DNA of 64,000 bases from Rhodoplanes sp046000175 (GCF_046000175.1 NZ_JBEOMB010000038.1:1-64000); one strand, 5' to 3'; counted from the first letter of the stretch, positions 43,428 through 51,945 are shown. A program made the numbers and translations. Notes: generated from the letters alone by a model not told the origin.

Positions 43428-44591
43428 ATGTCGGCTGTGACCGGTCTGACGAGCGCGCTGTCGAGCTACACGACGGGCTCCTACGGGCAGAAGGCCGGCA
43501 CCGCGCCGACCCAATCCACCGCATCGAGCGGCACCGGAACGACCGCCACGTCGAGCCAGTCCGGCGGCTCGGCCACCGTGCTGACGCTGTCGGACGAGGC
43601 CAAGGCGCTTCTGGCCGCCATGACGGCCGCCGGAACGAGCGCCGCCGGCGGCTCTGCGCTCGCCCGTGCCCAGGCGGCGCGCGCCTGGCTCGATCAGCAA
43701 TACAAGTCGCTCGGCATCGGCGCGGCCCTGGTCGACGGGCAGGTGGCGGTCGACTTCACGGCGCAGGACCGGGCGACGCTCGCGGTCGTCGCGGCCGGCA
43801 CCGGCGACCTGTTCACGGACGACGAGACGAAGGCTGCCGCCTCGGTGCTGCAGGCGCGCTTCGAGGATGCGCTCGCCCCGCATGCGGTGATCGCCCGCCA
43901 CACCGGCGACTATGCGAGCCTCTACGCCGCCGCCGCCGGCTATCTGGACGCCGCGAGCCCGGAGGAGCGCGCGACGACGGGCTGGGTGGCACGGCGCGAG
44001 GCGGTCACCGAGGGGCTGGCCGCGGCGCGTGCCGCCTTCGGCAAGGCGCCCGACACCGGCAACCAGAACGATCCCGTCCGCGCCATGCTGGACGCCCCCG
44101 CGCCCGGCACGACGTCGCCCGCCAAGACCGCGACGGCCGACACGCTCGCGGCCCGCGCCCGCGCCGCGCTCGACGCCCAGGCCGGCCGCGCCCGCGACGC
44201 CGGCACCGAGCTGGTGTTCGACGGCACGCGCACCGGCCGGATGGTCGACTTCGAGTCCTTCGACAACCGCACCCTCGCCGTGGTCGCCCAGAACGCCGGC
44301 GGCCAGTTCACGGTGTCCGAAGCGCGTGCCGCCCGCAAGGCGCTCGAGCAGCGCACGCGCACCACGCTCCTCTCCGCCTTCACCGGCTCGGGCGGCGATC
44401 CGGCGGCCCGCAGCGTCGCGCTGATCCGGCAGTATTCGTCGATGAGCGCCGAGGAGAAGGCGCTGCTCGGCTTCAGCGAAAGCTTCACCGACAACGTCCT
44501 GAAGAACTACCGGACCGTGAGCAGCATCCAGAGCATGGTCGACGCGATGGGCTCCTCGACCGGCTCGCTGCTCGCCGGCGGGAGCCTCTGA
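43428..44591 (+). CDS. Internally duplicated hypothetical protein (387 aa)
   Basis: The protein has a Ser/Thr/Gly-rich N terminus (about 1-55), then two copies of one domain. Copy 1 (about 81-190) contains VDFTAQDRATLAVVAAGTGD and the tail YLDAASPEERATTGW. Copy 2 (about 240-350) contains VDFESFDNRTLAVVAQNAGG and the tail QYSSMSAEEKALLGF. The matched positions DF-x5-R-TLAVVA and the S-x-EE motif show a tandem duplication. There is no signal peptide. The N terminus (MSAVTGLTSALSSYTTGSYG) is reminiscent of secreted flagellar or type III substrates, which is only a suggestion. It has its own promoter region with a palindrome. No family recognised. Confidence 0.65.
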   Translation: MSAVTGLTSALSSYTTGSYGQKAGTAPTQSTASSGTGTTATSSQSGGSATVLTLSDEAKALLAAMTAAGTSAAGGSALARAQAARAWLDQQYKSLGIGAALVDGQVAVDFTAQDRATLAVVAAGTGDLFTDDETKAAASVLQARFEDALAPHAVIARHTGDYASLYAAAAGYLDAASPEERATTGWVARREAVTEGLAAARAAFGKAPDTGNQNDPVRAMLDAPAPGTTSPAKTATADTLAARARAALDAQAGRARDAGTELVFDGTRTGRMVDFESFDNRTLAVVAQNAGGQFTVSEARAARKALEQRTRTTLLSAFTGSGGDPAARSVALIRQYSSMSAEEKALLGFSESFTDNVLKNYRTVSSIQSMVDAMGSSTGSLLAGGSL

Positions 44592-44624
44592 TCGCCCTGA
44601 AGTCGCGCGAGCATCCAATCCGTT

Positions 44625-44771
44625 CCTCACCGTGAGGAGCACCATCGATGTCTGCGGGAGCAGACTTCGATGGTGCGTCTCGAAGGGCGGGGAGGGCCTC
44701 GCCATCGGGCCACATGGTTCGAGACGCGCTCGCGGCGCAACAGCGCGCCGGAGCGCTCCTCACCATGAGGG
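44625..44771. repeat. CCTCACCGTGAGG-type intergenic repeat
   Basis: Opens CCTCACCGTGAGGAGCACC and closes CGCTCCTCACCATGAGG, with the inner segments GTCTCGAAGGGCGG and CATGGTTCGAGACGCG as in the 29685 copy. It occupies about a third of the 425-bp gap before the Cache sensor gene; the rest shows no gene. Confidence 0.75.
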
Positions 44772-45016
44772 GGCCAGCGTGCGGGTCACCACGCGCGCCG
44801 AACAGACGTGCGACATGCACGCGCCACGTGTGCCGCGACGGCTTGCGTGGCTTGCTTCGGGTGGCTAGAAGCTGCGGCAGCATCATGCCACCGCCGAGGG
44901 CCCCCGCCTCATGCCGTGACTGACCTTCGCGCCACTGACCTTCGCGCGTTCGCATCGTGGATGCCGCTTCGCGCGTCCGCACACCCCCGACCTCCCCTCG
45001 AGCGTCCCGTCCATCG

Positions 45017-46039
45017 ATGTCATCCGAACTCTCAGCTTCGCCGGTCGCGGAGGCCGCCGCGCCGTCGCGCGCGCGGTCCTCGCGTGCCGTCCGCCTCGTC
45101 GCGCCCGCCGTCGCGCTCGTGATCACGATCGTGCTCGGCGGCATGGTGCTGCTTCAGCTGCGTGCCCAGGATGCCATCGCCGAGCGCGACCGCGACACCC
45201 GCATGCGCCTCGTCGCCGGCGCCGTCACGGGGGCCTTCGACAATGCCGGAAAATTCGCGCTGTCGCTCGCCGAGGCGTCGGCGCGCCGGCCGAACGTCGG
45301 CGAGGCCTTGGCGCGGCGCGACCGCGCCCGCCTGCAGGCGCTTTCGCAGGGGCCTTACGAGTATCTCAGCCGGCAGGCCGGCGTGCAGATCTACGGCTTC
45401 CACACGACCGATCTTCGTTATCTGCTCCGCATGCACCGGCTGGAGACGTTCGACGACGACATCTCCGGCTTCCGCCCGATGGTGGTCGCGGCGAACCGCG
45501 GTCGTCGCGCCCAGGCCGGCGTCGAGATCGGCATCGCCGGGCTGGGCGTGCGCGGCATCGCGATCGTCGAGCACGAGAAGTCCCTGGTCGGCACCATGGA
45601 GGTCGGGCTCGACCTGCGGCCGATCCTCGATCTGGTCAAGGCGTCGACCAATGCCGACGTCGCCGTGGTGATCGCGCCCGCCATGGTCGGCGTCGCGCTC
45701 GATCCCAAGCTGCCGCGGTTCGGCGATCTCGTCCTGGCGCTCTCCACCGACGACGACCGCTTCGCTGCGCTCCTGAAGAGCACCCGCATGCGGGCGCTGC
45801 GCGACGTCGAGGTGACGACCCGGGAGATCGAAGGGCGGCCGTTCAGCGTGGTGTCGCAGCCGCTGGTCGACTTCTCGGGCCGGCTGGTCGGCATGACGAT
45901 CGCGCTGGAGGAGATCCCGAACGACCGCGGCCGGCTGCGCACCGAGCTCGTCGTCGCCGCGCTGTGCGGCGGCATTCTCGCCTGGATCGTCTTCGCCGTG
46001 CTGCTGCGCATCGCCCTCACGTCGCGGAGGCGGCCGTGA
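45017..46039 (+). CDS. Membrane-anchored dCache_3-type sensor without output domain (340 aa)
   Basis: A periplasmic sensor held by two helices (about 24-46 and 309-332). The periplasmic part (47-308) matches the double Cache domain pattern found in histidine kinases and chemoreceptors: ARRPNVGEALARRDRARLQAL, VQIYGFHTTDLRYLLRMHR, DISGFRPMVVAANRGRR, VEIGIAGLGVRGIAIV and VGTMEVGLDLRPILDLV. Only about eight residues follow the second helix, so there is no HAMP, kinase or methyl-accepting domain. The stop overlaps the next gene's GTG start by 4 nt (GTGA), so the two proteins are probably made together. The ATG at 45017 is chosen over GTG 44957. Its output is most simply the channel subunit encoded next. 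Confidence 0.75.
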   Translation: MSSELSASPVAEAAAPSRARSSRAVRLVAPAVALVITIVLGGMVLLQLRAQDAIAERDRDTRMRLVAGAVTGAFDNAGKFALSLAEASARRPNVGEALARRDRARLQALSQGPYEYLSRQAGVQIYGFHTTDLRYLLRMHRLETFDDDISGFRPMVVAANRGRRAQAGVEIGIAGLGVRGIAIVEHEKSLVGTMEVGLDLRPILDLVKASTNADVAVVIAPAMVGVALDPKLPRFGDLVLALSTDDDRFAALLKSTRMRALRDVEVTTREIEGRPFSVVSQPLVDFSGRLVGMTIALEEIPNDRGRLRTELVVAALCGGILAWIVFAVLLRIALTSRRRP

Positions 46040-47136
46040 GGCGGCGCCTTTTCGCGCCGGCGCGTGCCGTCGCGCCGGCGTTCGCGCTGCTCGCGCTCCT
46101 GTCGGCGGTGCTGATCACGCCCGGCGGCGCGGCGGCCGCGGAGGATCGCACGGCGCTGCCGGCCGGCGTCGAGCTGCCGGTGCGGGTGCGGGTCGCGCTG
46201 CGCGTCCTCAACGTGCTCGAGGTGAAGGAGACGGCCGGGGAAGGGCGCTTCTTCGTCGAGATCACCCAGCGCTGGACCGATCCGCGGCTCGCCTTCGACG
46301 CGATCGCGGTCGGCTCGGGGCGGATCGACCGGATCGCCGGCGAGGCCGACGCCTTTCTGGCCTCGATCTGGACGCCCGGACTCGTCGTCGACAACCAGAT
46401 CGGCGGGCGCGACTCGCGCACCGTCGCGGTCGCGACTTCAGCGGCCGGCGAAGTCGTGCTGATCGAGCGGTTCGAGGCCGACTTCCGGTTCCGCATGAAC
46501 ATGGACGCCTTCCCGTTCGATCGCCAGAATCTCGCTTTGTCGCTCTCGCTGCCGCGCTACGCCAAGCAGGAGGCGATCCTGATCACGACCGAGACGGACC
46601 GCCTGCTGTCGGGGGTCGAGGAGTCCTCGCTGGTGGTGTGGCGACCGGGGCGGCTTCGCTTCGCCAACGAGGAGACGATGGGCTGGAACGCCCGCAGCTA
46701 CTCGCGGCTCGCCGCCACCGTGGAGCTGGTCCGCCAGTCCGACCGCTACATCCTGCGCATCTTCGTGCCCCTGTTCGCGGTGCTCTCGGTGTCGCTGTTC
46801 GTCCTCTGGTCGCCGGCGCTGCGCGAGCAGGAGAAGGACAAGGGCACGATGATCTTCTCCTCGCTGCTCGGCCTCGCGGCGCTGAGCTTCACGTTCGAGT
46901 CGAGCTTTCCGGGGGCGATCTCGCTCAACACGCCGGTCGCCCAGATGATCTCGCTCGGCTATCTCTATCTGGTGCTGGTGCTGATGATCGAGGTCGGGCT
47001 CACCGCCGCCTGCGCCGACCCGACCCGCCGCTTCCACGCCGCCTGCCTGGAGCTGCGCTGGCAAATCCGCTGGGCCCTGCCGGTGATGATGCTGATCGTC
47101 TGCGTCGGCATCGCGGTACGGGCGCTGCCGGGCTGA
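46036..47136 (+). CDS. Pentameric ligand-gated ion channel (Cys-loop superfamily) homologue (366 aa)
   Basis: A signal peptide (about 1-35, cleavage near AAA-AED) is followed by a beta-rich extracellular domain (about 45-235) and four helices. Superfamily marks: the first-strand and loop region WTDPRLAF, IWTPGLVVDNQ (Trp and Pro of loop A), and the Pro-loop with FPFDRQ at 159-164, the prokaryotic version of the Cys-loop without cysteines. Helices: M1 about 238-258 (ILRIFVPLFAVLSVSLFVLW), M2 about 270-288 (KGTMIFSSLLGLAALSFTFE), M3 about 298-322, M4 about 345-362. The GTG start at 46036 overlaps the stop of the Cache sensor gene. Ion selectivity and gating ligand are not readable. The protein may function only with the Cache partner, or serve as a non-conducting receptor. 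Confidence 0.8.
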   Translation: MRRRLFAPARAVAPAFALLALLSAVLITPGGAAAAEDRTALPAGVELPVRVRVALRVLNVLEVKETAGEGRFFVEITQRWTDPRLAFDAIAVGSGRIDRIAGEADAFLASIWTPGLVVDNQIGGRDSRTVAVATSAAGEVVLIERFEADFRFRMNMDAFPFDRQNLALSLSLPRYAKQEAILITTETDRLLSGVEESSLVVWRPGRLRFANEETMGWNARSYSRLAATVELVRQSDRYILRIFVPLFAVLSVSLFVLWSPALREQEKDKGTMIFSSLLGLAALSFTFESSFPGAISLNTPVAQMISLGYLYLVLVLMIEVGLTAACADPTRRFHAACLELRWQIRWALPVMMLIVCVGIAVRALPG

Positions 47137-47254
47137 CATCGGCGCCGCGGGCGCGGCGGCCGAGGCGGAGCGTCGCAAGAATACCGTCCGGACGGTCGGA
47201 ACGGGGACGGGCGGTCGCGGTTGACCGGGTGAAACCAAACCCCGGAGGCCTGAT

Positions 47255-47329
47255 ATGCCGATTCTGTTGTGGTGGCTGGGCGTGCCGCTCAGCCTCGTCC
47301 TGGTGCTGTGGCTGGTGGGCGTGATCTGA
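47255..47329 (+). CDS. 24-residue hydrophobic membrane peptide
   Basis: A short frame begins MPILLWWLGVPLSLVLVLWL and ends with VGVI. It has a canonical GGAGG ribosome binding site 7 nt upstream of the ATG at 47255. The whole peptide is one hydrophobic helix. It lies 118 bp after the channel gene in the same direction. Very similar short proteins are widespread in rhizobia, which supports it being real, but no function is known. A possible accessory subunit of the channel is speculation. Confidence 0.6.
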   Translation: MPILLWWLGVPLSLVLVLWLVGVI

Positions 47330-47365
47330 TCGGGCCGTTCGTTCGGTCGGAGCTCACGCGCAGCC

Positions 47366-47460
47366 GTAGCCCGCATGGAGCGAAGCGGAATGCGGGAGGG
47401 CTTCGGCCGGCTGGCGGGCCGGCTCGTGGTCCCGCATTCCGCGGTGCTCCATGGGGGCCA
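47366..47460. repeat. GTAGCCCGCATGGAGCGAAG-type repeat (decayed)
   Basis: The left arm GTAGCCCGCATGGAGCGAAG and GCGGAATGCGGGA pair with GGTCCCGCATTCCGC and the decayed GGTGCTCCATGGGGGCC. This is a common proteobacterial intergenic repeat type, here with a damaged right end. It lies upstream of the YgiQ gene. Confidence 0.6.
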
Positions 47461-47553
47461 CGCGCGTGCGGCGCGCGGCTGCCGCGACACAATCGCGTCA
47501 AGCGGCGGCCGGCCGGTTGAACTCGGCGGCCCGGGCCGTTAAGCCTCGGCCTC

Positions 47554-49650
47554 ATGAACACCCCCGTTTCAGCCGAACCGATCCAGAGAGCGAACATCGA
47601 GGGCGCCGCGATCCCGAGGGCGCAACCGCTGCTCTCGGCGAAGCCGCTGTTCTCCTGGCCGCGCCATCGGACAGAGCGCCGGCCGGCGCCGTTCCTGCCG
47701 ATGAGCCGGGCCGAGATGGACCGGCTCGGCTGGGACGCGTGCGACATCGTGCTGGTGACGGGCGACGCCTATGTCGACCATCCCAGCTTCGGGATGGCGA
47801 TCATCGGGCGCCTGCTCGAGGCGCAGGGGTTTCGGGTCGGCATCATCGCGCAGCCGGACTGGCAGTCGGCCGAGCCGTTCAAGGCGCTGGGCAGGCCGCG
47901 CGTGTTCTTCGGCGTCACCGGCGGCAACATGGACTCGATGGTCAATCGCTACACGGCGGACCGTCGGCTGCGCCACGATGACGCCTACACGCCGGGCGGC
48001 GAGGGTGGCAAGCGCCCGGACCGCTGCACGCTCGTCTATGCGCAGCGCTGCCGCGAGGCCTTCAAGGACGTGCCGATCATTCTCGGCGGCATCGAGGCGT
48101 CGCTGCGCCGCATCGCGCATTACGACTACTGGTCCGACAAGGTGCGCCGCTCGGTGCTGGCCGACGCCAAGGCCGATCTGCTGCTCTACGGCAATGCCGA
48201 GCGCGCCGTCGTCGAAGTCGCTCATCGCATCGCTGCGGGCGAGGCGCCGCGCGAGCTCGACGACATCCGCGGCGTCGCGCTGTTCCGCCGCGTGCCCGAG
48301 ACCACCACCGAACTTCACGCCGACGATCTCGACGCCGCCGACGAGGGCGCCCGCCAGGTGCGCGGCGACGTCGTGATCAGGTTGCCGAGCTGCGAGCAGG
48401 TCGAGCAGGACAAGGAGGCTTACGCGCGGGCGTCGCGGGTGCTGCACCGGGAGAGCAATCCCGGCAATGCGCGCCCGCTCGTCCAGCGCCACGGCGACCG
48501 CGATCTGTGGCTCAACCCGCCGCCGATCCCGCTGACGACCGAGGAGATGGACGCCGTCTACGGCCTGCCCTATGCGCGGGCGCCGCATCCCTCCTACGGC
48601 GACGCCAAAATCCCGGCCTGGGATATGATAAAATTCTCGGTGACGATCATGCGCGGCTGCTTCGGTGGCTGCACGTTCTGCTCGATCACCGAGCACGAAG
48701 GGCGCGTGATCCAGAGCCGCTCGGAGGGCTCGATCTTGCAGGAGATCGAGCGCATCCGCGACCGGACGCCGGGCTTCACCGGCGTGATCTCCGACATCGG
48801 CGGGCCGACCGCCAACATGTACCGCATGGCCTGCAAGGATCCGGCGATCGAGGCGTCGTGCCGCAAGCCGTCCTGCGTGTTCCCCGACATCTGCCCGAAC
48901 CTGAACACGTCGCACGACGAGCTGATCAGGCTCTATCGCAAGGTGCGCGAGGTGAAGGGCGTCAAGAAGGTGATGGTCGCCTCGGGGGTGCGCTACGACC
49001 TCGCGGTGACGAGCCCCGACTACATCCAGGAGCTCGTGAGCCATCACGTCGGCGGCTATCTCAAGATCGCGCCCGAGCACACCGAGCGCGGCCCGCTCGA
49101 CAAGATGATGAAGCCGGGCATCGGCGCCTACGACCGCTTCAAGGAGATGTTCGACGCGGCCGCGAAAAAGGCCGGCAAGCAGTACTTCCTGATCCCGTAT
49201 TTCATCGCGGCGCATCCGGGCACGACCGACGAGGACATGATGAACCTCGCGCTCTGGCTCAAGAAGAATCGCTATCGCGCCGACCAGGTGCAGACCTTCC
49301 TGCCGTCGCCGATGGCGACCGCGACCGCCATGTACCACTCGGGCGTCAACCCGCTGCGCGGCGTGCGGCGCGGCGCGTCGGAAAAGGTCGCGGCGATCAC
49401 CGGGCTGCGCCAGCGGCGCCTGCACAAGGCATTCCTGCGCTATCACGACCCCGACAACTGGCCGCTTCTGCGCGAGGCGCTGAAGGAGATGGGGCGCAGC
49501 GACCTGATCGGGTCGCGGCCGGACCAGCTCGTCCCGGCTCACCAGCCCCCCGGCACTGGCAAGGCGGCCGGCACCCGCCGCCCGATCCGCCCCGGCAGCG
49601 CGGGCGGCAAGACGCAACGCTTCACGACAAAGGGCGTGCGGCTGCGGTGA
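47554..49650 (+). CDS. YgiQ-family radical SAM protein (698 aa)
   Basis: A large radical SAM protein with an N-terminal region of about 340 residues, the YgiQ N-terminal domain (FLPMSRAEMDRLGWDACDIV, VTGDAYVDHPSFGMAIIGRL). The radical SAM domain has the 4Fe-4S cluster Cys369-x3-Cys373-x2-Cys376 in MRGCFGGCTFCSITEHEGR. A later region (FPDICPNLN, KIAPEHTE, MATATAMYHSG) is also conserved in the family. The C terminus is Arg/Lys-rich. YgiQ has no fixed function; the radical chemistry is predicted from the cluster. Length matches the family. It is the first of three plus-strand genes that end at 52973. Confidence 0.92.
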   Translation: MNTPVSAEPIQRANIEGAAIPRAQPLLSAKPLFSWPRHRTERRPAPFLPMSRAEMDRLGWDACDIVLVTGDAYVDHPSFGMAIIGRLLEAQGFRVGIIAQPDWQSAEPFKALGRPRVFFGVTGGNMDSMVNRYTADRRLRHDDAYTPGGEGGKRPDRCTLVYAQRCREAFKDVPIILGGIEASLRRIAHYDYWSDKVRRSVLADAKADLLLYGNAERAVVEVAHRIAAGEAPRELDDIRGVALFRRVPETTTELHADDLDAADEGARQVRGDVVIRLPSCEQVEQDKEAYARASRVLHRESNPGNARPLVQRHGDRDLWLNPPPIPLTTEEMDAVYGLPYARAPHPSYGDAKIPAWDMIKFSVTIMRGCFGGCTFCSITEHEGRVIQSRSEGSILQEIERIRDRTPGFTGVISDIGGPTANMYRMACKDPAIEASCRKPSCVFPDICPNLNTSHDELIRLYRKVREVKGVKKVMVASGVRYDLAVTSPDYIQELVSHHVGGYLKIAPEHTERGPLDKMMKPGIGAYDRFKEMFDAAAKKAGKQYFLIPYFIAAHPGTTDEDMMNLALWLKKNRYRADQVQTFLPSPMATATAMYHSGVNPLRGVRRGASEKVAAITGLRQRRLHKAFLRYHDPDNWPLLREALKEMGRSDLIGSRPDQLVPAHQPPGTGKAAGTRRPIRPGSAGGKTQRFTTKGVRLR

Positions 49651-49780
49651 AGGCGGCCGCGCTGCGGTAATCAGCGGAGGATGACGGTTCGGGCCCGCCC
49701 GGCCGAAGAATCCGCCATCGTTCAGCCATAGGTTTCACAGTATTCTGCCGCCGCGCGCTCATGGAAACAGGGGGAATTCC

Positions 49781-51874
49781 ATGGTTTCGGCCCGTCGGCT
49801 CGCTGCCGTCACGCCTCGGCTCGCTGCCGTCACGACCCGGCTCGCTGCCGTCACGTCGATGTTCTCGCTGATCGCCACCTCTGCGCTGATCGTCACCTCC
49901 GCACTGATCCTCTCGGCTCCCGCCGCGCGGGCGCAAGGAGCGTCGGCTTGCGACGAGGCCGCCGGCGTCGCCGTGCTGCCGTCTCCGGTGGCGCCGTGGA
50001 AGGGCGCGCCGCTGCGCGTCCTGTTCACCTCGGAAAAGCCGCTCGACGGCGAGCTGACCCTCACGGCGCCGAACGGCACGGTCGCGGCACGGTCGCGCGA
50101 CCGCCGCGGCGGCCCGCCGTACTTCTGGGTCGCCGAGGTGCCGCAGCCCGCCGCCGGCACCTGGCAGGTGACGCTGACCCGCGACGGCACCGCCCGGGAC
50201 GCTGCGACGGCCGACTGCGCCACCATCTCCCGCGAGATCGCCGTCAGGCCGACCGAGCCGCCGCGTCCGAAGACGCAAGCCGGCAGCGTATGGCCGGTCA
50301 AGGCGAGCTGGACGCGGGCCAACGAGAACCTGTTCTCGGCCTGGGTCGAGCGGCTGTTCGACGCCCCGCTCGACGCGCCGCCGCCGTCCTGGAAGGCCCT
50401 GCACGAGGTGCTGCGCGACCGCTCGCGCAATCTCCTGTTCAATCACCTCGGCCTCGCCGAGGACCAGGCGAACCTCGTCATCCGGCCCGATTGCGCCGAC
50501 CTTCCGTACTTCCTGCGCGCCTACTTCGCCTTCAAGATGGGGCTGCCCTACGGCTACGCGAAGTGCACGCGCGGCGGCGGTGGCCAGGCGCCGCGCTGCC
50601 CGGCCTGGTGGAACATCCAGCGCGAGGAGCCGCGCGCCGCGCCGCCCCCGGAGGAACTCGTCGCCTCGGCCGATCCGGCCGTGCCGCCGCCGTCGCCCGG
50701 GCTGTTCGGCATGCTGCGCCAGCAGGCGGCTGCGCCGCCCGCGCCGGTGACGCCGGCCCCCGGCGTCAAGCCGGCGCCGAAGCCGTGGTCGCCGCCGCCG
50801 CGGCCGGCCGGCCTCGTCCCCGGCTTCGCGCATTACCTGAAGTGGTCGATCGGCGACGGCGTGCATTCCGGCTCCGGCCGCACCGCGCTCGCCGACGACA
50901 ACACCGACTATTATCCGGTGGCGCTCTCCGAGGAGACGCTGCGGCCCGGCACCATCTATGCCGACCCCTACGGCCACTTGCTGGTCATCGCCAAGCGGGT
51001 GCCGCAGACCGGCGACGCCGCCGGCGTGATGCTCGCCGTCGACGCGCAGCCGGACGGCACCGTCGCGATCAAGCGCTTCTGGCGCGGCAACTTCCTGTTC
51101 GCCGACGATCCCGCGCTCGGCGGCCCCGGCTTCAAGCGCTTCCGCCCGGTGGTGCAGGAAGGCGGCGGCATGCGCCGGCTGACCAACCGCGAGATCGCCA
51201 AGAACCCGAGCTACGGCGACGTCTCGCTCGACCAAGGGAAGATGTCGGTCGAGGCCTTCTACGACCGCATGGAGGACGTGATCTCGCCGTCGCAGCTCGA
51301 TCCGCTGCGGGCCATGAAGGAGGCGATCCAAGCGCTCGACGAGCAGGTGCGGGCGCGCGTCACCTCGGTCGAGAACGGCCGCAAGTATCAGATCACGGGC
51401 AAGTCCGCCGACATGCCGGACGGCGCCGCGATCTTCGAGACGACCGGCGCGTGGGAGGACTTCGCGACGCCGTCGCGCGACCTGCGCCTCTTGATCGCCA
51501 TCGACGTGGTGCGCGGCTATCCGGACCGCGTGGCGCGGCGGCCGGAGCGCTATGCCATGCCGGCCGGCAAGAGCGTCGCCGACGTGAAGGCCGAGCTGGA
51601 GAGCGTGCTGGCGGCCGAGCTCTCGGCGCGGACTTTCAGCTATCCGCGCACCGACGGCTCGCAATGGACCCTCACGGTCAAGGACGTCGTCGACCGCGTG
51701 AAGGCGCTGGAGATGGCCTACAACGTCAACGACTGCGCCGAGCTGCGCTGGGGCGCCCCCGAGGGCAGCCAGGAGGCCGCGACCTGCAAGGGCCGGGCGT
51801 CGTCCTCGCAGCGCGCCAAGATGGCCGACTACCGGGCCTGGTTCGCCGAGCGTCGCCGCCCGCCGCGGGGCTGA
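49781..51874 (+). CDS. Exported hypothetical protein with possible Cys-His peptidase-like core (697 aa)
   Basis: The N terminus has three tandem copies of RLAAVT (encoded by 21-bp repeats at 49796-49855) leading into a hydrophobic segment and a probable cleavage at ARAQG (about 52). A beta-sandwich-like region follows (about 58-155). The middle contains PDCADLPYFLRAYFAFKMG with Cys238, then a Pro-rich insertion (about 286-345), then DPYGHLLVIAK with His399. A Cys-containing helix N-terminal to a Gly-His strand is the order of NlpC/P60-type papain-like peptidases, so a hydrolase-like core is possible but unproven. The C-terminal half is mixed. The ATG has CAGGGGGAA upstream. The next gene is a true NlpC/P60 protein, which supports a cell-envelope role. 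Confidence 0.6.
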   Translation: MVSARRLAAVTPRLAAVTTRLAAVTSMFSLIATSALIVTSALILSAPAARAQGASACDEAAGVAVLPSPVAPWKGAPLRVLFTSEKPLDGELTLTAPNGTVAARSRDRRGGPPYFWVAEVPQPAAGTWQVTLTRDGTARDAATADCATISREIAVRPTEPPRPKTQAGSVWPVKASWTRANENLFSAWVERLFDAPLDAPPPSWKALHEVLRDRSRNLLFNHLGLAEDQANLVIRPDCADLPYFLRAYFAFKMGLPYGYAKCTRGGGGQAPRCPAWWNIQREEPRAAPPPEELVASADPAVPPPSPGLFGMLRQQAAAPPAPVTPAPGVKPAPKPWSPPPRPAGLVPGFAHYLKWSIGDGVHSGSGRTALADDNTDYYPVALSEETLRPGTIYADPYGHLLVIAKRVPQTGDAAGVMLAVDAQPDGTVAIKRFWRGNFLFADDPALGGPGFKRFRPVVQEGGGMRRLTNREIAKNPSYGDVSLDQGKMSVEAFYDRMEDVISPSQLDPLRAMKEAIQALDEQVRARVTSVENGRKYQITGKSADMPDGAAIFETTGAWEDFATPSRDLRLLIAIDVVRGYPDRVARRPERYAMPAGKSVADVKAELESVLAAELSARTFSYPRTDGSQWTLTVKDVVDRVKALEMAYNVNDCAELRWGAPEGSQEAATCKGRASSSQRAKMADYRAWFAERRRPPRG

Positions 51875-51945
51875 TGGCGAATGCGCGCCGCGATCTCGGC
51901 GGCCGTCGATCCGCTCGTCCCCGCGAAGGCGGGGACCCAGCCCTT

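Noticed and set aside
49796..49855. CRISPR-like array
   Set aside because: Only three 18-bp repeats with 3-bp gaps, in frame within a signal peptide; no spacers and no cas genes.
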